Translations under genes and position numbers: made by a program
Notes under the pieces: generated by a model
Database searches by the model: none
Told to the model about the DNA's origin: nothing
Seen by the model: only the letters and a program-made list of their open reading frames with translations
Shown: positions 26,375-34,859 of the stretch, piece by piece
How positions within the stretch are numbered: position 1 is the first letter of the stretch
Layout of the letters: each line of letters opens with the position of its first letter
DNA from: Echinimonas agarilytica
GTDB taxonomy: Bacteria; Pseudomonadota; Gammaproteobacteria; Enterobacterales; Neiellaceae
Direction of reading: 5' to 3'
Assembly (NCBI RefSeq): GCF_023703465.1
Contig: NZ_JAMQGP010000001.1
Location: forward strand, 961,464-1,025,463
Length of the DNA: 64,000 nucleotides

Positions 26375-28975
26375 CTATTGAGTGTGTGCCAATAGCCATT
26401 CCAAAATGGTGTCTTTGTTGGTTGGGCGGCTTATATGAAAGCCTTGTAAGAACTCACATTCCATTTGTTCTAGCAGCACCATAGTGTCTTCATCTTCAAT
26501 GCCTTCGGCCACTAAAGACAAGCCCAAGTTTTCGGCCAATGCCTTCACGGTTCTGACGATGGCTTGATGCTCACTTTGATTCAGCATATTCGTGACGAAG
26601 CTACGATCAATTTTCAATCCAGTGATAGGGAAGCGGTGCAGGTAGCCCAATGATGAGTAGCCGGTACCAAAGTCATCCATCATTAACTGAATGCCCAAAC
26701 CATTGAGTTCATTTAATACCGTGTGGACTTGTGGTTCGTCAGAGAGTAAGGCGTGTTCAGTGATCTCAATTCTCAAAGCGCTGGCCGGTAAGCCGGTGAC
26801 CTCCAAGATATTGGAAATTTGCTCAGGCAACTCAGTTTGAGAGAAATGCTCGCTTGATAGATTCACTGTCACCGACAAATCAGACAGTTCTGAATGACTT
26901 TGTCGCCACTCAGCGAGTTGATAGCAAGCTTGATTTAGTACGTACCAATCGATTTCTCGTACAAAACCAATTTCAGTCGCTAAATCAATGAAACTACCTG
27001 GAAACACTAAACCGTCAGTAGGGTGTTGCCAGCGAACCAGTGCCTCTACAGCCATAGGTTTGCGAGTGCCAGACGCCAAAATAGGCTGATAGAAAACTTC
27101 AAATTGATTGCGATCAATTGCAACCCGGAGTTCGTTCTCTAACTTCAAGGCTCGTGTGGCTTCTTCGTGCATGCTTGCGTCAAATAAAACAAATCGACGT
27201 CGGCCCTCGGCTTTCGCGCGATACATCGCAGAGTCTGCATCACGGAGCATTTCCTCTGGCTCTTGGTAGCGTTCGCTGCCCAAGGCAATACCAATACTGG
27301 TACCGGTAAAGATTCGTTCGCCTTCCACAAAGAAAGGTTGATCGAACGATGCACTAATGCGTTGAGCGAGTCGAACTGCATCTTCTTCAGAGCGCATGGG
27401 TTCGAGTAAAATAGCAAATTCATCGCCACCTAAACGCGCAATTAAGTCACGGCCTCGTAAACACCGTCGAATCCGCGACGAGGTTTTCTTGAGTAGCTCG
27501 TCGCCCGACATATGCCCAAGGCTGTCGTTCACCAGCTTGAACCGGTCTAGATCTAAGAACAACACGGCAAAATCAGATTGGCGGTAGCGCCGAGCGCGAG
27601 TAAATGCCTCACCCAAACGCTCTAAGAAAATGGTACGGTTCGGTAAACCCGTCAGTGAGTCATGACTGGCGTCATGTTTTAGTTTGCGCTCAATGCGACG
27701 GCGTTCACTAATTTCTTGCTCTAATTCATGGGTACGAGCGCGAACTTGTTCTTCCAGCCCTTCACGCGCTTGTTTACGCATTAATGTGCTGGTGAGGTGA
27801 CGAGAAACGAACGTAACCAACTCTAAATCGCGTTTTTTGTAATGAAAGTCTTTGCTATAACTTTGCAGCACAATTGCACCGATGATGCCTTCATCGCCAA
27901 TTAACGGGGCGCCAAGCCAAGACTCGCTGCGCGTGCCTAGCTTTTCTACTTTACCTGAGTTTTCGAGATCTTTAATTTCGGAATTGGACAACAGCATTGG
28001 AGTGCCGCGTGACATGATGTATTCGGTTAAGCCTTTTCCTAGCAGTCGTGGAGCTGGTTTTGAGTCGATTTCATCCACTCGGTACGGGAAACAAAGTTCG
28101 CCACTGTCCGAATCTAAAAGAGCCACGTACATATTTGTGGCTTGAGTGAGGTGAGACACTACATCATGTAGAGCTTGATAAAACTCGTCCATGTGAACGG
28201 CCTCATGAGCCATTTCGCTAATATGGAATAAGGCGCGTTGCAGTTGCTCTGAGCGCTGGCGCTCTTGAATTTCTTTGTGCAGCTCTATGTTTGACTGTGT
28301 CAGCTCATGGGTGCGCTGTGAAACGCGTTTTTCAAGGCTGTCGCGGTAATGGGCGCGCTCAATACTCTGCGCTAGATGATGGGCCACGAATTCCAACACT
28401 TGCATGTCTTGGGTGTCGTACCCTTTTTCTGGATCGTAACTTTGAACGACCACGACACCAATACATTCTTTCTGAGAGATCATGGGGGCGCCTAATAAAA
28501 ACTCAGGAGCCGATCCCATTTGGATAATTGCGCCACTCTCTACGAGAGATTTGAATTGTTCTCGGTCTGCCAACACCGGCTCCTGATGTTGAATCAAGTA
28601 TCCGGTCATGCTTTTTTCAAGGCGTTCAGAGCTTACGTTGACATGCTTGCCATCGTCATATCGGTCGGCAAGATAGGCGATGCGTAAGTTGCTGTTTTGG
28701 CTTTTAAGGCCAATATAGAAGTTTTCGGCGTAGAGCAGGTTGGCGACGATTTTGTGCAACCCTTTATAGAATAGATCCAGCTCTAGATTTCGGCCAGATA
28801 GCTCGGCAATCGTAAACAGTGCTTCCTGTAGGCGATTCAAATTGGTGTATTTACGAGACAGTGTTTCTACTTCTGGTACCAGTGAGCGAAGCGTATTCAG
28901 TTCGTCTAATATTGTCTCTGAAGTCACTAGTTGGTCGTCGGCCATTAGTGCTTGTTCATCCAAATTTGTATACAT
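26375..28975 (-). CDS. Soluble GAF-GAF-GGDEF-EAL protein
   Basis: An 866-residue cytoplasmic cyclic-di-GMP enzyme without TM helices. Two similar GAF domains lie at about residues 55-205 and 245-400 (each ends with a LLGAPMIS / WLGAPLIG and VVVQSYD / IVLQSYS block), each followed by a coiled coil with ERQRSEQLQ or ERRRIERKL. GGDEF at 516-520 is canonical with an RGRD inhibitory site five residues before it. EAL starts at 644-646 (EALVRWQH) with full catalytic residues (NLSS, EITEH, MDDFGTGY, LKIDRSF, AEGIE, LQGFH). Both activities are plausible. The GAF repeats look like an internal duplication. Ligand unknown; stands alone. Confidence 0.9.
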   Translation of the reverse strand: MYTNLDEQALMADDQLVTSETILDELNTLRSLVPEVETLSRKYTNLNRLQEALFTIAELSGRNLELDLFYKGLHKIVANLLYAENFYIGLKSQNSNLRIAYLADRYDDGKHVNVSSERLEKSMTGYLIQHQEPVLADREQFKSLVESGAIIQMGSAPEFLLGAPMISQKECIGVVVVQSYDPEKGYDTQDMQVLEFVAHHLAQSIERAHYRDSLEKRVSQRTHELTQSNIELHKEIQERQRSEQLQRALFHISEMAHEAVHMDEFYQALHDVVSHLTQATNMYVALLDSDSGELCFPYRVDEIDSKPAPRLLGKGLTEYIMSRGTPMLLSNSEIKDLENSGKVEKLGTRSESWLGAPLIGDEGIIGAIVLQSYSKDFHYKKRDLELVTFVSRHLTSTLMRKQAREGLEEQVRARTHELEQEISERRRIERKLKHDASHDSLTGLPNRTIFLERLGEAFTRARRYRQSDFAVLFLDLDRFKLVNDSLGHMSGDELLKKTSSRIRRCLRGRDLIARLGGDEFAILLEPMRSEEDAVRLAQRISASFDQPFFVEGERIFTGTSIGIALGSERYQEPEEMLRDADSAMYRAKAEGRRRFVLFDASMHEEATRALKLENELRVAIDRNQFEVFYQPILASGTRKPMAVEALVRWQHPTDGLVFPGSFIDLATEIGFVREIDWYVLNQACYQLAEWRQSHSELSDLSVTVNLSSEHFSQTELPEQISNILEVTGLPASALRIEITEHALLSDEPQVHTVLNELNGLGIQLMMDDFGTGYSSLGYLHRFPITGLKIDRSFVTNMLNQSEHQAIVRTVKALAENLGLSLVAEGIEDEDTMVLLEQMECEFLQGFHISRPTNKDTILEWLLAHTQ

Positions 28976-29334
28976 AATCCTTCTACCGCCAATAGGTTAT
29001 AACAATGATGAACGAGAGTGATGGGAGCTTAAAGCTCCGAATGTCGTCGTTTGTTCAATGGCACCTGAGGCTCTACTTTGCGTATAAATGCTCAAACGGC
29101 GAAAATATTAACATGTGCCCAACAGGTAGGTTCGAGCTGTAGGTCAAAGTTAAGTGATTAAGTTAAACTTAAATCAGAGAATGCCAAGATATTCGGTTAA
29201 TTTGAAGGTCTAATTTGGCCTCAATAGAGTTCAAAGCGTGTTTTATACTTGACTGATTAGATATAAAAGAGGTTTGAATCACTTCAAACAATTGAGAAAT
29301 TAATGTGCTGGAGGAGATCGTCACAGCTTCGTAG
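28976..29334. other. Intergenic stretch without a gene
   Basis: A 359-base gap between the minus-strand GAF-GGDEF-EAL gene and the minus-strand Tag-like gene. It is AT-rich toward the right and has TTGACT (29249) with a TATAAA-like hexamer on the plus strand, but nothing coding follows. No RNA gene or clear hairpin was seen. Confidence 0.5.
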
Positions 29335-30033
29335 TTAAGCCACTTGTCGGTCGTTATTGCCCACCGAAAGTGCCACGATTTGACTAATTTGAGTCAGCGA
29401 AAGACCGCTTTGTTGTTGCCATTCATTAAAGGTGTGTTGAACGGCTTTGAGTGCAGTTTTTGAGGTGGCTGGCTTGTCGATGATGTCGTGAGCAATGAGC
29501 AAAGCATTGACATCTTTACTGAGCACGAAGGTATCTTTACCGAGCCGTCGTAATATATAGGAGGCTGAATTCCCGCCGAGTCGAGCGCCATGCTTCTTCA
29601 AATAAGTCCAAAGCCCAATAATATCTTGCTCGGGCCATTGCGCGATAAATGCGCCAAAACTGCCATATTCACGTTGGCAATCTAGAATCAGTTGAGCATT
29701 CAGTGGCACGGTTCGAATTTTTTGGCCATTGCGAACAATGCGAGTGTCTTGTAGCAGGCGTTGTAAATGGGAATCATCCAACAAGACCAATTTGTTAGCA
29801 TCAAATTTCCAAAATGCTTCTTCAAAGCCAGCCCATTTGTGCTCAATGACACGCCACGCGAATCCGGACTGAAACACCACCTTGGTGATTTCAGCCAAGC
29901 ATCGATCATCAGGTAATAAAGCGACCTGTTTATTATCCAGTGGGGAACTGAGCAATGCTGAAAGGTGCTGTTCTCCACCTTTACGCTCTGCAGCTCTGTC
30001 GAGTATGTTTGAAAAATGCTCCACGCCTAACAA
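29335..30033 (-). CDS. Tag-like DNA-3-methyladenine glycosylase I family protein
   Basis: A 232-residue helix-hairpin-helix glycosylase of the Adenine_glyco (Tag) family, which excises 3-methyladenine. Evidence is the block FQSGFAWRVIEHKWAGFEEAFWKFD (in parts), followed by RIVRNGQKIRTV, then the region GLWTYLKKHGARLGGNSASYILRRLGKDTF. True Tag has zinc-binding Cys and His at both ends; these are not clear here, so it is a divergent family member. It begins with TTG at 30033 with a weak ribosome site; a later start is possible. It stands between two unrelated units. Confidence 0.75.
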   Translation of the reverse strand: MLGVEHFSNILDRAAERKGGEQHLSALLSSPLDNKQVALLPDDRCLAEITKVVFQSGFAWRVIEHKWAGFEEAFWKFDANKLVLLDDSHLQRLLQDTRIVRNGQKIRTVPLNAQLILDCQREYGSFGAFIAQWPEQDIIGLWTYLKKHGARLGGNSASYILRRLGKDTFVLSKDVNALLIAHDIIDKPATSKTALKAVQHTFNEWQQQSGLSLTQISQIVALSVGNNDRQVA

Positions 30034-30242
30034 TCCCGTGTCATTGATTTACATGGCATAGTATGAAAGAGGCATTTTTCGCTGTCTAGCGAAAAGCGTG
30101 TGTGGTCGTGCTCTCAAACTCGGCACTCATTTTGATTTTATTGGAATATCTGACAGTTCAATGAAGATAATCAACACAATTCACGCTACCATTTAGGCTC
30201 AATGGCTTACATCGTGCGAGCCCGTAGAACTTTGAAGTTTGT

Positions 30243-31241
30243 ATGCGAGTAAAACCCAAATCAATTGTCACCATTGGTGGTGGAAGCGGCCAGTACACTT
30301 TATTGTCTGGCATTCGAGATCTCCCCGGTGTGACCACCACTGCAATTGTTTCTATGGCCGATAGTGGCGGCAGTACAGGTATTCTTCGAGGCGAGCTCGG
30401 CGCATTGCCACCAGGCGATGTGCTGAAGTGTATATTGGCTTTGTCGCCTCACCGTGATGTTGCCATCGACATTTTATTGCGTCGCTTTTCGAGTAGTGAA
30501 CGACTCAAAGATCACAATGCCGGAAATATGTTACTGACGATGCTCAGTGAGTACGCGGGTTCGTTTCCTGATGGTATTCAGGCTCTAGCAGAAATTCTCA
30601 ACGTCAAAGGGAATATTCTTCCGGTGACCACCGATAAAGTCACCTTAGTGGCAGAGCTGGCGAATGGCAACCGAGTGTTCGGCGAAGCGGCAATTGATGT
30701 GCCTCGTCATTTAGAACGTGCCAACATCTCAAAAGTTTTTCTGGTGCCGCATCATGGCGAGGATGTTACGGTTCACTTGCCGGTGATCGATGCCATTATT
30801 AATGCCGATGTGATCTTACTCGGGCCGGGAGACTTGTACACCAGTATTGTCCCGAATTTATTAGTGGAGGGGCTTACCGAAGCACTGGCATATGCCAAAG
30901 CTAAAAAGTATTTCATCAGTAATATTATGACCAAATTTGGTGAGACTCAAAACTATGCATTGGATGACTACATAGCGTCGGTTGAACGTTACATGGGCAG
31001 TGAACTCGACGGTGTGTTCTACAACAACGTGCGGCCGAGTGACGAAGCATTAGCGCGCTATGCTGAACAACGAGCTGAATTTGTTGAACTCAAGCAGAGA
31101 AAAGCATTAGAACAACGTTGTGATCTTAGAGAGTTACCACTATTGGATGATTCAACGGGAGTGGCTCGTCATAGTCCAGCCTTGCTCGGAAGTGCGATAC
31201 AAGGCTTGTTGGCTGATCTTGAACAAGATGTAACAGGCTAA
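30243..31241 (+). CDS. yvcK: YvcK/CofD-like gluconeogenesis factor
   Basis: A 332-residue YvcK-type protein. The N-terminal VTIGGGSGQYTLLSGIRD and SMADSGGSTGILRGELG motifs form the nucleotide-sugar site known in this family. PPGDVLKCILALS, HNAGNMLLTML and LLGPGDLYTSIVPNLLV are the other conserved blocks. In Bacillus subtilis YvcK binds UDP-GlcNAc and influences growth on gluconeogenic carbon and cell shape; a role in the present organism is only inferred. The usual RapZ or WhiA neighbours are absent. Confidence 0.88.
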   Translation: MRVKPKSIVTIGGGSGQYTLLSGIRDLPGVTTTAIVSMADSGGSTGILRGELGALPPGDVLKCILALSPHRDVAIDILLRRFSSSERLKDHNAGNMLLTMLSEYAGSFPDGIQALAEILNVKGNILPVTTDKVTLVAELANGNRVFGEAAIDVPRHLERANISKVFLVPHHGEDVTVHLPVIDAIINADVILLGPGDLYTSIVPNLLVEGLTEALAYAKAKKYFISNIMTKFGETQNYALDDYIASVERYMGSELDGVFYNNVRPSDEALARYAEQRAEFVELKQRKALEQRCDLRELPLLDDSTGVARHSPALLGSAIQGLLADLEQDVTG

Positions 31242-31263
31242 AAAACTATTGACTTAAAATGCT

Positions 31264-31452
31264 TTAAATCAGCCCTTCATTTCGGGCTGATTTTCCACCT
31301 TCAATGACAAACAATTTAGGGCGAGTGTTCAGCGCTGGAGATTTGGAAGGGTTCATATCTTCAATGGCGTGACGATCCAGTTGGTCTGAAATCCGCTCTA
31401 CCTGCCCTATGACATGCTGTAGCAACTGGTCAAATTCCTTGCTGTTCATCAT
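31264..31452 (-). CDS. Small hypothetical protein
   Basis: A 62-residue frame starting MMNSKEFDQLL. The first half is an amphipathic helix (QHVIGQVERISDQLDRHAIED), the second half is basic (PKLFVIEGGKSARNEG). A GAAGAG lies 7-8 bases before the first ATG. The last codons are encoded by the arm of the yvcK terminator hairpin. It could be a real small protein, since the helix has a sensible hydrophobic pattern, but it is short and I know no homologue. Confidence 0.45.
   Translation of the reverse strand: MMNSKEFDQLLQHVIGQVERISDQLDRHAIEDMNPSKSPALNTRPKLFVIEGGKSARNEGLI
31266..31294 (+). terminator. Terminator after yvcK, overlapping a small reverse frame
   Basis: AAATCAGCCC and GGGCTGATTT form a perfect 10-base stem with an 8-base loop and four T at the end on the plus strand. 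It sits 24 bases after yvcK. Its left part coincides with the stop end of the 62-residue frame on the minus strand. Confidence 0.75.
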
Positions 31453-31634
31453 ATTTGCGCTCTTCACTCTTTGTAAATCGAATGAGCTAAGCCTAGATCA
31501 AATGGTCAGACGAGCTGTGATCTGAGTAGCGTTGAGGAAATATCTAGGCTACCAAGGGTTCAAAAGATGAACGGAATCACATATTGAGAATTGAGGAACG
31601 TTAACAAAAAGTTTGAAAAATCGGTTTGTTTTAA

Positions 31635-32291
31635 TTATTGGTTAATTAGTTTTTTAATTTCTGTTGCAGAGTCGAGTATGTGTCTTTTCAGCAAAGCGCA
31701 TGCTTCTGTGGATTGTCCTTCCTTACAAAGCGTGACTAATTGGCGATGCTCACTCTCTGAACGCGGTTTGGCACCGGTGAGTAGTAAATTCATTCGCACG
31801 TATCGACCCGATTGATGATTTAAACTTCGTACCATTTCCATCGTGTCTGGGCGGTTTGCAGCACGATACAAACGGTTATGAAACTCCATATTCATGTCGC
31901 TCCAAATTGCAATGGCATCATCTTTATGCCAAGACTGTTCCATGACGTCGAGGTGCTGTTCGGCAGCGAGAATATCGTCTTGGGTCATAAATGGAATAGC
32001 GCGTTTAAGCAAATCGCATTCGATTAAGGCTCGGAGTTCAAATAATTCGTCAACTTGCGATTGTGTCATAGAGGCGACAGTTGCGCCTTTGTGTGGCTCA
32101 AATTCAACAAGGCCTTCGGCTTCAAGTTGAAGTAATGCTTCTCGAATCGGAATTCGGCTGACGCCCATATAATCAGCCAAAGCAGCTTGTCTTAAGGCTG
32201 CCCCAGCGGGTAGTTCACCTGACAAAATTCGTTCACGCAGATGTGCAATTACGAATTCTGTTCTAGTTTTTGGGATTTTTAATTGATTCAC
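31635..32291 (-). CDS. GntR-family (FCD domain) transcriptional regulator
   Basis: A 218-residue GntR regulator of the FadR/FCD subfamily: winged helix (LRERILSGELPAGAALRQ, then ADYMGVSRIPIREALLQLEAEG in parts), then an all-helical ligand domain with the metal-ligand pattern ELRALIECDLL, MNMEFHNRLYRAA and ESEHRQLVTLC (Asp/His positions). A GTG start with weak ribosome site. It is orphan: neighbours are a small hypothetical gene and the cytochrome genes, both on the same strand. Ligand may be a carboxylate, as for most of the subfamily. Confidence 0.9.
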   Translation of the reverse strand: MNQLKIPKTRTEFVIAHLRERILSGELPAGAALRQAALADYMGVSRIPIREALLQLEAEGLVEFEPHKGATVASMTQSQVDELFELRALIECDLLKRAIPFMTQDDILAAEQHLDVMEQSWHKDDAIAIWSDMNMEFHNRLYRAANRPDTMEMVRSLNHQSGRYVRMNLLLTGAKPRSESEHRQLVTLCKEGQSTEACALLKRHILDSATEIKKLINQ

Positions 32292-32409
32292 AGTACAGCG
32301 CCATCCATGGATCTATATTCAGGGTGTAAAGCCATGTTGCCAGTATTGTGGGCGTTAAACAAGTCCGACAAGGAATATTAATTTGTAACGAAAAAAATAA
32401 AGTGTTATC

Positions 32410-32423
32410 GGGCTGGCCAGCCC
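32410..32423. repeat. Perfect GC-rich palindrome
   Basis: GGGCTGGCCAGCCC, a 14-base perfect palindrome in an otherwise AT-rich gap, between the tetraheme cytochrome stop and the GntR start. Either part of a weak terminator for the cytochrome operon or an operator. Confidence 0.4.
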
Positions 32424-32460
32424 CCATAGGGACTGACTGTTGAGACAATTAAGACGTTAA

Positions 32461-33048
32461 TTACTTGGCGGCAGATCGCGCAGATATTTGTTTAACCGGT
32501 AGTTTATGAGCGATACCCGCATGGCAATCAATACAGGTTTTTTGACCGTTCATTGCGGCCTGATGGTTGACTTTAATACGAGTCGGGGCTGCGGCAATAT
32601 CCCAGCGATTGACGTCGTGACAACTCCTGCATTCTCGAGAGTCATTTGCCTTCATTTCGTCCCACACTTTTTGTGCCAAACGCTCTCTCTCTTGTTCGAA
32701 GTTATCGAGGTTGATGGTGCCAATGAGTTGGTAATAAACATCGGCAATGGCCATGATCTTGGTTTCCATTTTAGGTATAAACTCTTTGGAAACATGGCAG
32801 TCTGCGCAATCTGCTTTAACACCGTGACGATTTAAATAATGTGGCGATGCCTCATACTCTTCCACAATGGTATCCATCCCCACATGGCATGAATAACAAA
32901 ACGCATTGGTGCTACTCGCTTCAATGGTGAAATGGAAGATGCCAAGGCCAATGGCACCTAACACTGCAAACACAAAACCGCCAATTGGAATCCCCAGCAA
33001 CCACTTGGCTTTTGTTGGGGTCCAAAACCGACTCTTTTGATCGCTCAT
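32461..33048 (-). CDS. NapC/NirT-type tetraheme quinol dehydrogenase
   Basis: A 195-residue membrane-anchored tetraheme c-type cytochrome of the NapC/NrfH family. One TM helix near residues 18-42 (GGFVFAVLGAIGLGIF) precedes four CxxCH heme sites: CYSCH, CADCH, CRSCH and CIDCH. Members take electrons from quinol in the inner membrane and pass them to a periplasmic reductase. The gene begins 22 bases after the octaheme gene on the same strand, so the two form an operon, and this protein is the expected electron donor to that cytochrome (like HaoC to HaoA in Campylobacterota). Confidence 0.92.
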   Translation of the reverse strand: MSDQKSRFWTPTKAKWLLGIPIGGFVFAVLGAIGLGIFHFTIEASSTNAFCYSCHVGMDTIVEEYEASPHYLNRHGVKADCADCHVSKEFIPKMETKIMAIADVYYQLIGTINLDNFEQERERLAQKVWDEMKANDSRECRSCHDVNRWDIAAAPTRIKVNHQAAMNGQKTCIDCHAGIAHKLPVKQISARSAAK

Positions 33049-33070
33049 AAGCTTCGTCCTGAGTCAGCGG

Positions 33071-34516
33071 TTACTTCGAATCACTAGAGTAGCGAGCCTT
33101 GAAGTCTTTCTGTGCTTTGAGACGAGCCGCTTTCACTGAGTCTGGTTCATTGCCTGAGAACCATGCGTGTTCAGGGCGACTCAGTATTTCTTCGAGCACT
33201 TTATTCGCTTCCGCAGCAGCTTCGGTTTTACCCTCTTTTTCAGCATGTTCAACAATCTCGCGATACTGCGGAATGAGCTCAATGTAAAAACGTTCCGCAA
33301 CTTCATACATGCCGTGCCACTGAACATAGTCAGGTGCCATCATCGCTGCGCCATGGCGCGCTCTACGTCCTTCGTGATGCCATAAGTAAAACCAAGTCCA
33401 TTCAATTTCTTCATCGAACTGAGCGGCTGTGAGCAATTCATGCTTGGTCAGTACATCCATCAATGCCTTACCGGGGCGAGCAAATTTATCATTGTAAAGA
33501 ATGACTAAGTTATCGAATTGCTCGTAGAAGTTTTCAACCCAAGGGCTTGTATGACATGACGTACAAACATTTTTCATGTCTGCTCTGCGCTCTTCCCAAG
33601 GTTTTACTTTTTTACCCGCCGCAATGGCTGAAGCATCAACTTTCTCAGAAATCGCAGGGCGCAGCGTCCAGCTGATCCGGTCGCCCACGTCATGTGTGAT
33701 GGGTAGGTCGCGTGTAGCACTCATGTGACAAGTGGCACAGGTAGGGGCTGAATTATAATCTTCGCCGGGGATCCATTTAGGCGAGCTGAGGTTCATTTCA
33801 TCCACGTGAGCAAAGAAATTAATACCGTGTTTAGATTCTTCATAAATTTCTTTTTGTGGATGGTCAGGGCCTAAGTGACATTTGCCACAGGCTTCTGGGC
33901 GGCGAGCTTGCTTCAGCGAGAACTCATGACGCTGGTGACATGCACTACATGCGCCTACCGAACCATCGGGGTTTAACCTACCAATCCCTGTATTGGGCCA
34001 AGTGGTGGGGTCAAGATCGCCATTTTCGAGTACTTTAATTTCTGTACCGTGACACTGCCAACAGCCAGACACAGCAGCAGGAGACTGGCCATTAAAAACC
34101 ATTGCTCCTTCTACTACTTCAGCTAAAAAATTGTCCAACGAACCGAGGATTTGGCCTGCTTTTGCGTGATGACTTTTAGAAAATTCTTCGACTTCTGCTT
34201 CGTGGCAATTCGAACAATCTTTGGGAGAGACAATCACCGAGATATGGAAGTTTTCGTGCTTAATAGCGTCTTTGTCGGAAGGGTCGGCCTGGTGACATTC
34301 GTAACACCCAACGTTAGCGCCATAGTGTTTTGACTTACCCCATTGTTGATACAGGCCTGGGTTTAAATCTTTATGGCAGGTCGCGCACTGTTTACTTTCA
34401 TCTGAAAGGGCTGCAAATGCGCCCATACTTTGGGCTTTGGGAGCAGCTGCATAGCTTAACGGTATCGCAAACATACATAGTATTGCGAAACACGCGCGTA
34501 TCACACGAATCGTCAT
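33071..34516 (-). CDS. Octaheme HAO-like multiheme cytochrome c
   Basis: A 481-residue periplasmic cytochrome with a signal peptide (cleavage after SYAAA) and exactly eight CxxCH sites, first cysteines at 44, 71, 101, 152, 190, 210, 260 and 318. The heme order and the C-terminal helical region with WTWFYLWHHEGRRARHGAAMM are those of the hydroxylamine oxidoreductase family. Paired with a NapC/NirT-type donor, it resembles the Hao of Campylobacterota, which is thought to run in the reductive direction (nitrite or hydroxylamine to ammonium) and lacks the cross-linking Tyr of the nitrifier enzyme. Direction and substrate are inference; the octaheme count and family are clear. Confidence 0.88.
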   Translation of the reverse strand: MTIRVIRACFAILCMFAIPLSYAAAPKAQSMGAFAALSDESKQCATCHKDLNPGLYQQWGKSKHYGANVGCYECHQADPSDKDAIKHENFHISVIVSPKDCSNCHEAEVEEFSKSHHAKAGQILGSLDNFLAEVVEGAMVFNGQSPAAVSGCWQCHGTEIKVLENGDLDPTTWPNTGIGRLNPDGSVGACSACHQRHEFSLKQARRPEACGKCHLGPDHPQKEIYEESKHGINFFAHVDEMNLSSPKWIPGEDYNSAPTCATCHMSATRDLPITHDVGDRISWTLRPAISEKVDASAIAAGKKVKPWEERRADMKNVCTSCHTSPWVENFYEQFDNLVILYNDKFARPGKALMDVLTKHELLTAAQFDEEIEWTWFYLWHHEGRRARHGAAMMAPDYVQWHGMYEVAERFYIELIPQYREIVEHAEKEGKTEAAAEANKVLEEILSRPEHAWFSGNEPDSVKAARLKAQKDFKARYSSDSK

Positions 34517-34801
34517 AGTCTGGCTTCCTTGTTGGATTTTCTTGTTCTAAGCGTGATACAGCTGCTTAATTTTTATCCACAATAATAGTTGGGTTTTTAA
34601 ATGGAAGGAGGTCAAATGATTAAATTTATATGGCAGAAGCCTAGAGCCTAGACTCTATATTTGAGCATAACCTTGCTATCTAAGGGGATTACGAGACAAG
34701 CACGAAAAATATCAATCTGCCAAAGTGTGAAATAGAGCAGATCACAGCAGCTGAAACTCTTGAATAACTCGAAGGGTTGAACAAATAGGTTTTGGTGTTG
34801 A
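34517..34801. other. Upstream region of the cytochrome operon
   Basis: No gene is seen. This gap must hold the promoter of the octaheme/tetraheme operon on the minus strand. I saw no full FNR box (TTGAT-N4-ATCAA) in it; the TGTGA and TCACA at about 34725-34745 are too far apart for a CRP site. Confidence 0.5.
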
Positions 34802-34829
34802 GAAAACAGAAGCGCTTTTCAGCGCTTCT
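34802..34829 (-). terminator. Terminator of glpX
   Basis: AGAAGCGC and GCGCTTCT form a perfect 8-base stem with a TTTTCA loop, followed by TTTTCT on the minus strand, 31 bases after the glpX stop. Confidence 0.8.
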
Positions 34830-34859
34830 ATGAAGCGTGTCAAATGAAGGTGGAACTCA

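Noticed and set aside
34725..34745. CRP site upstream of the multiheme operon
   Set aside because: TGTGA and TCACA are separated by 11 instead of 6 bases, which does not fit the CRP operator.
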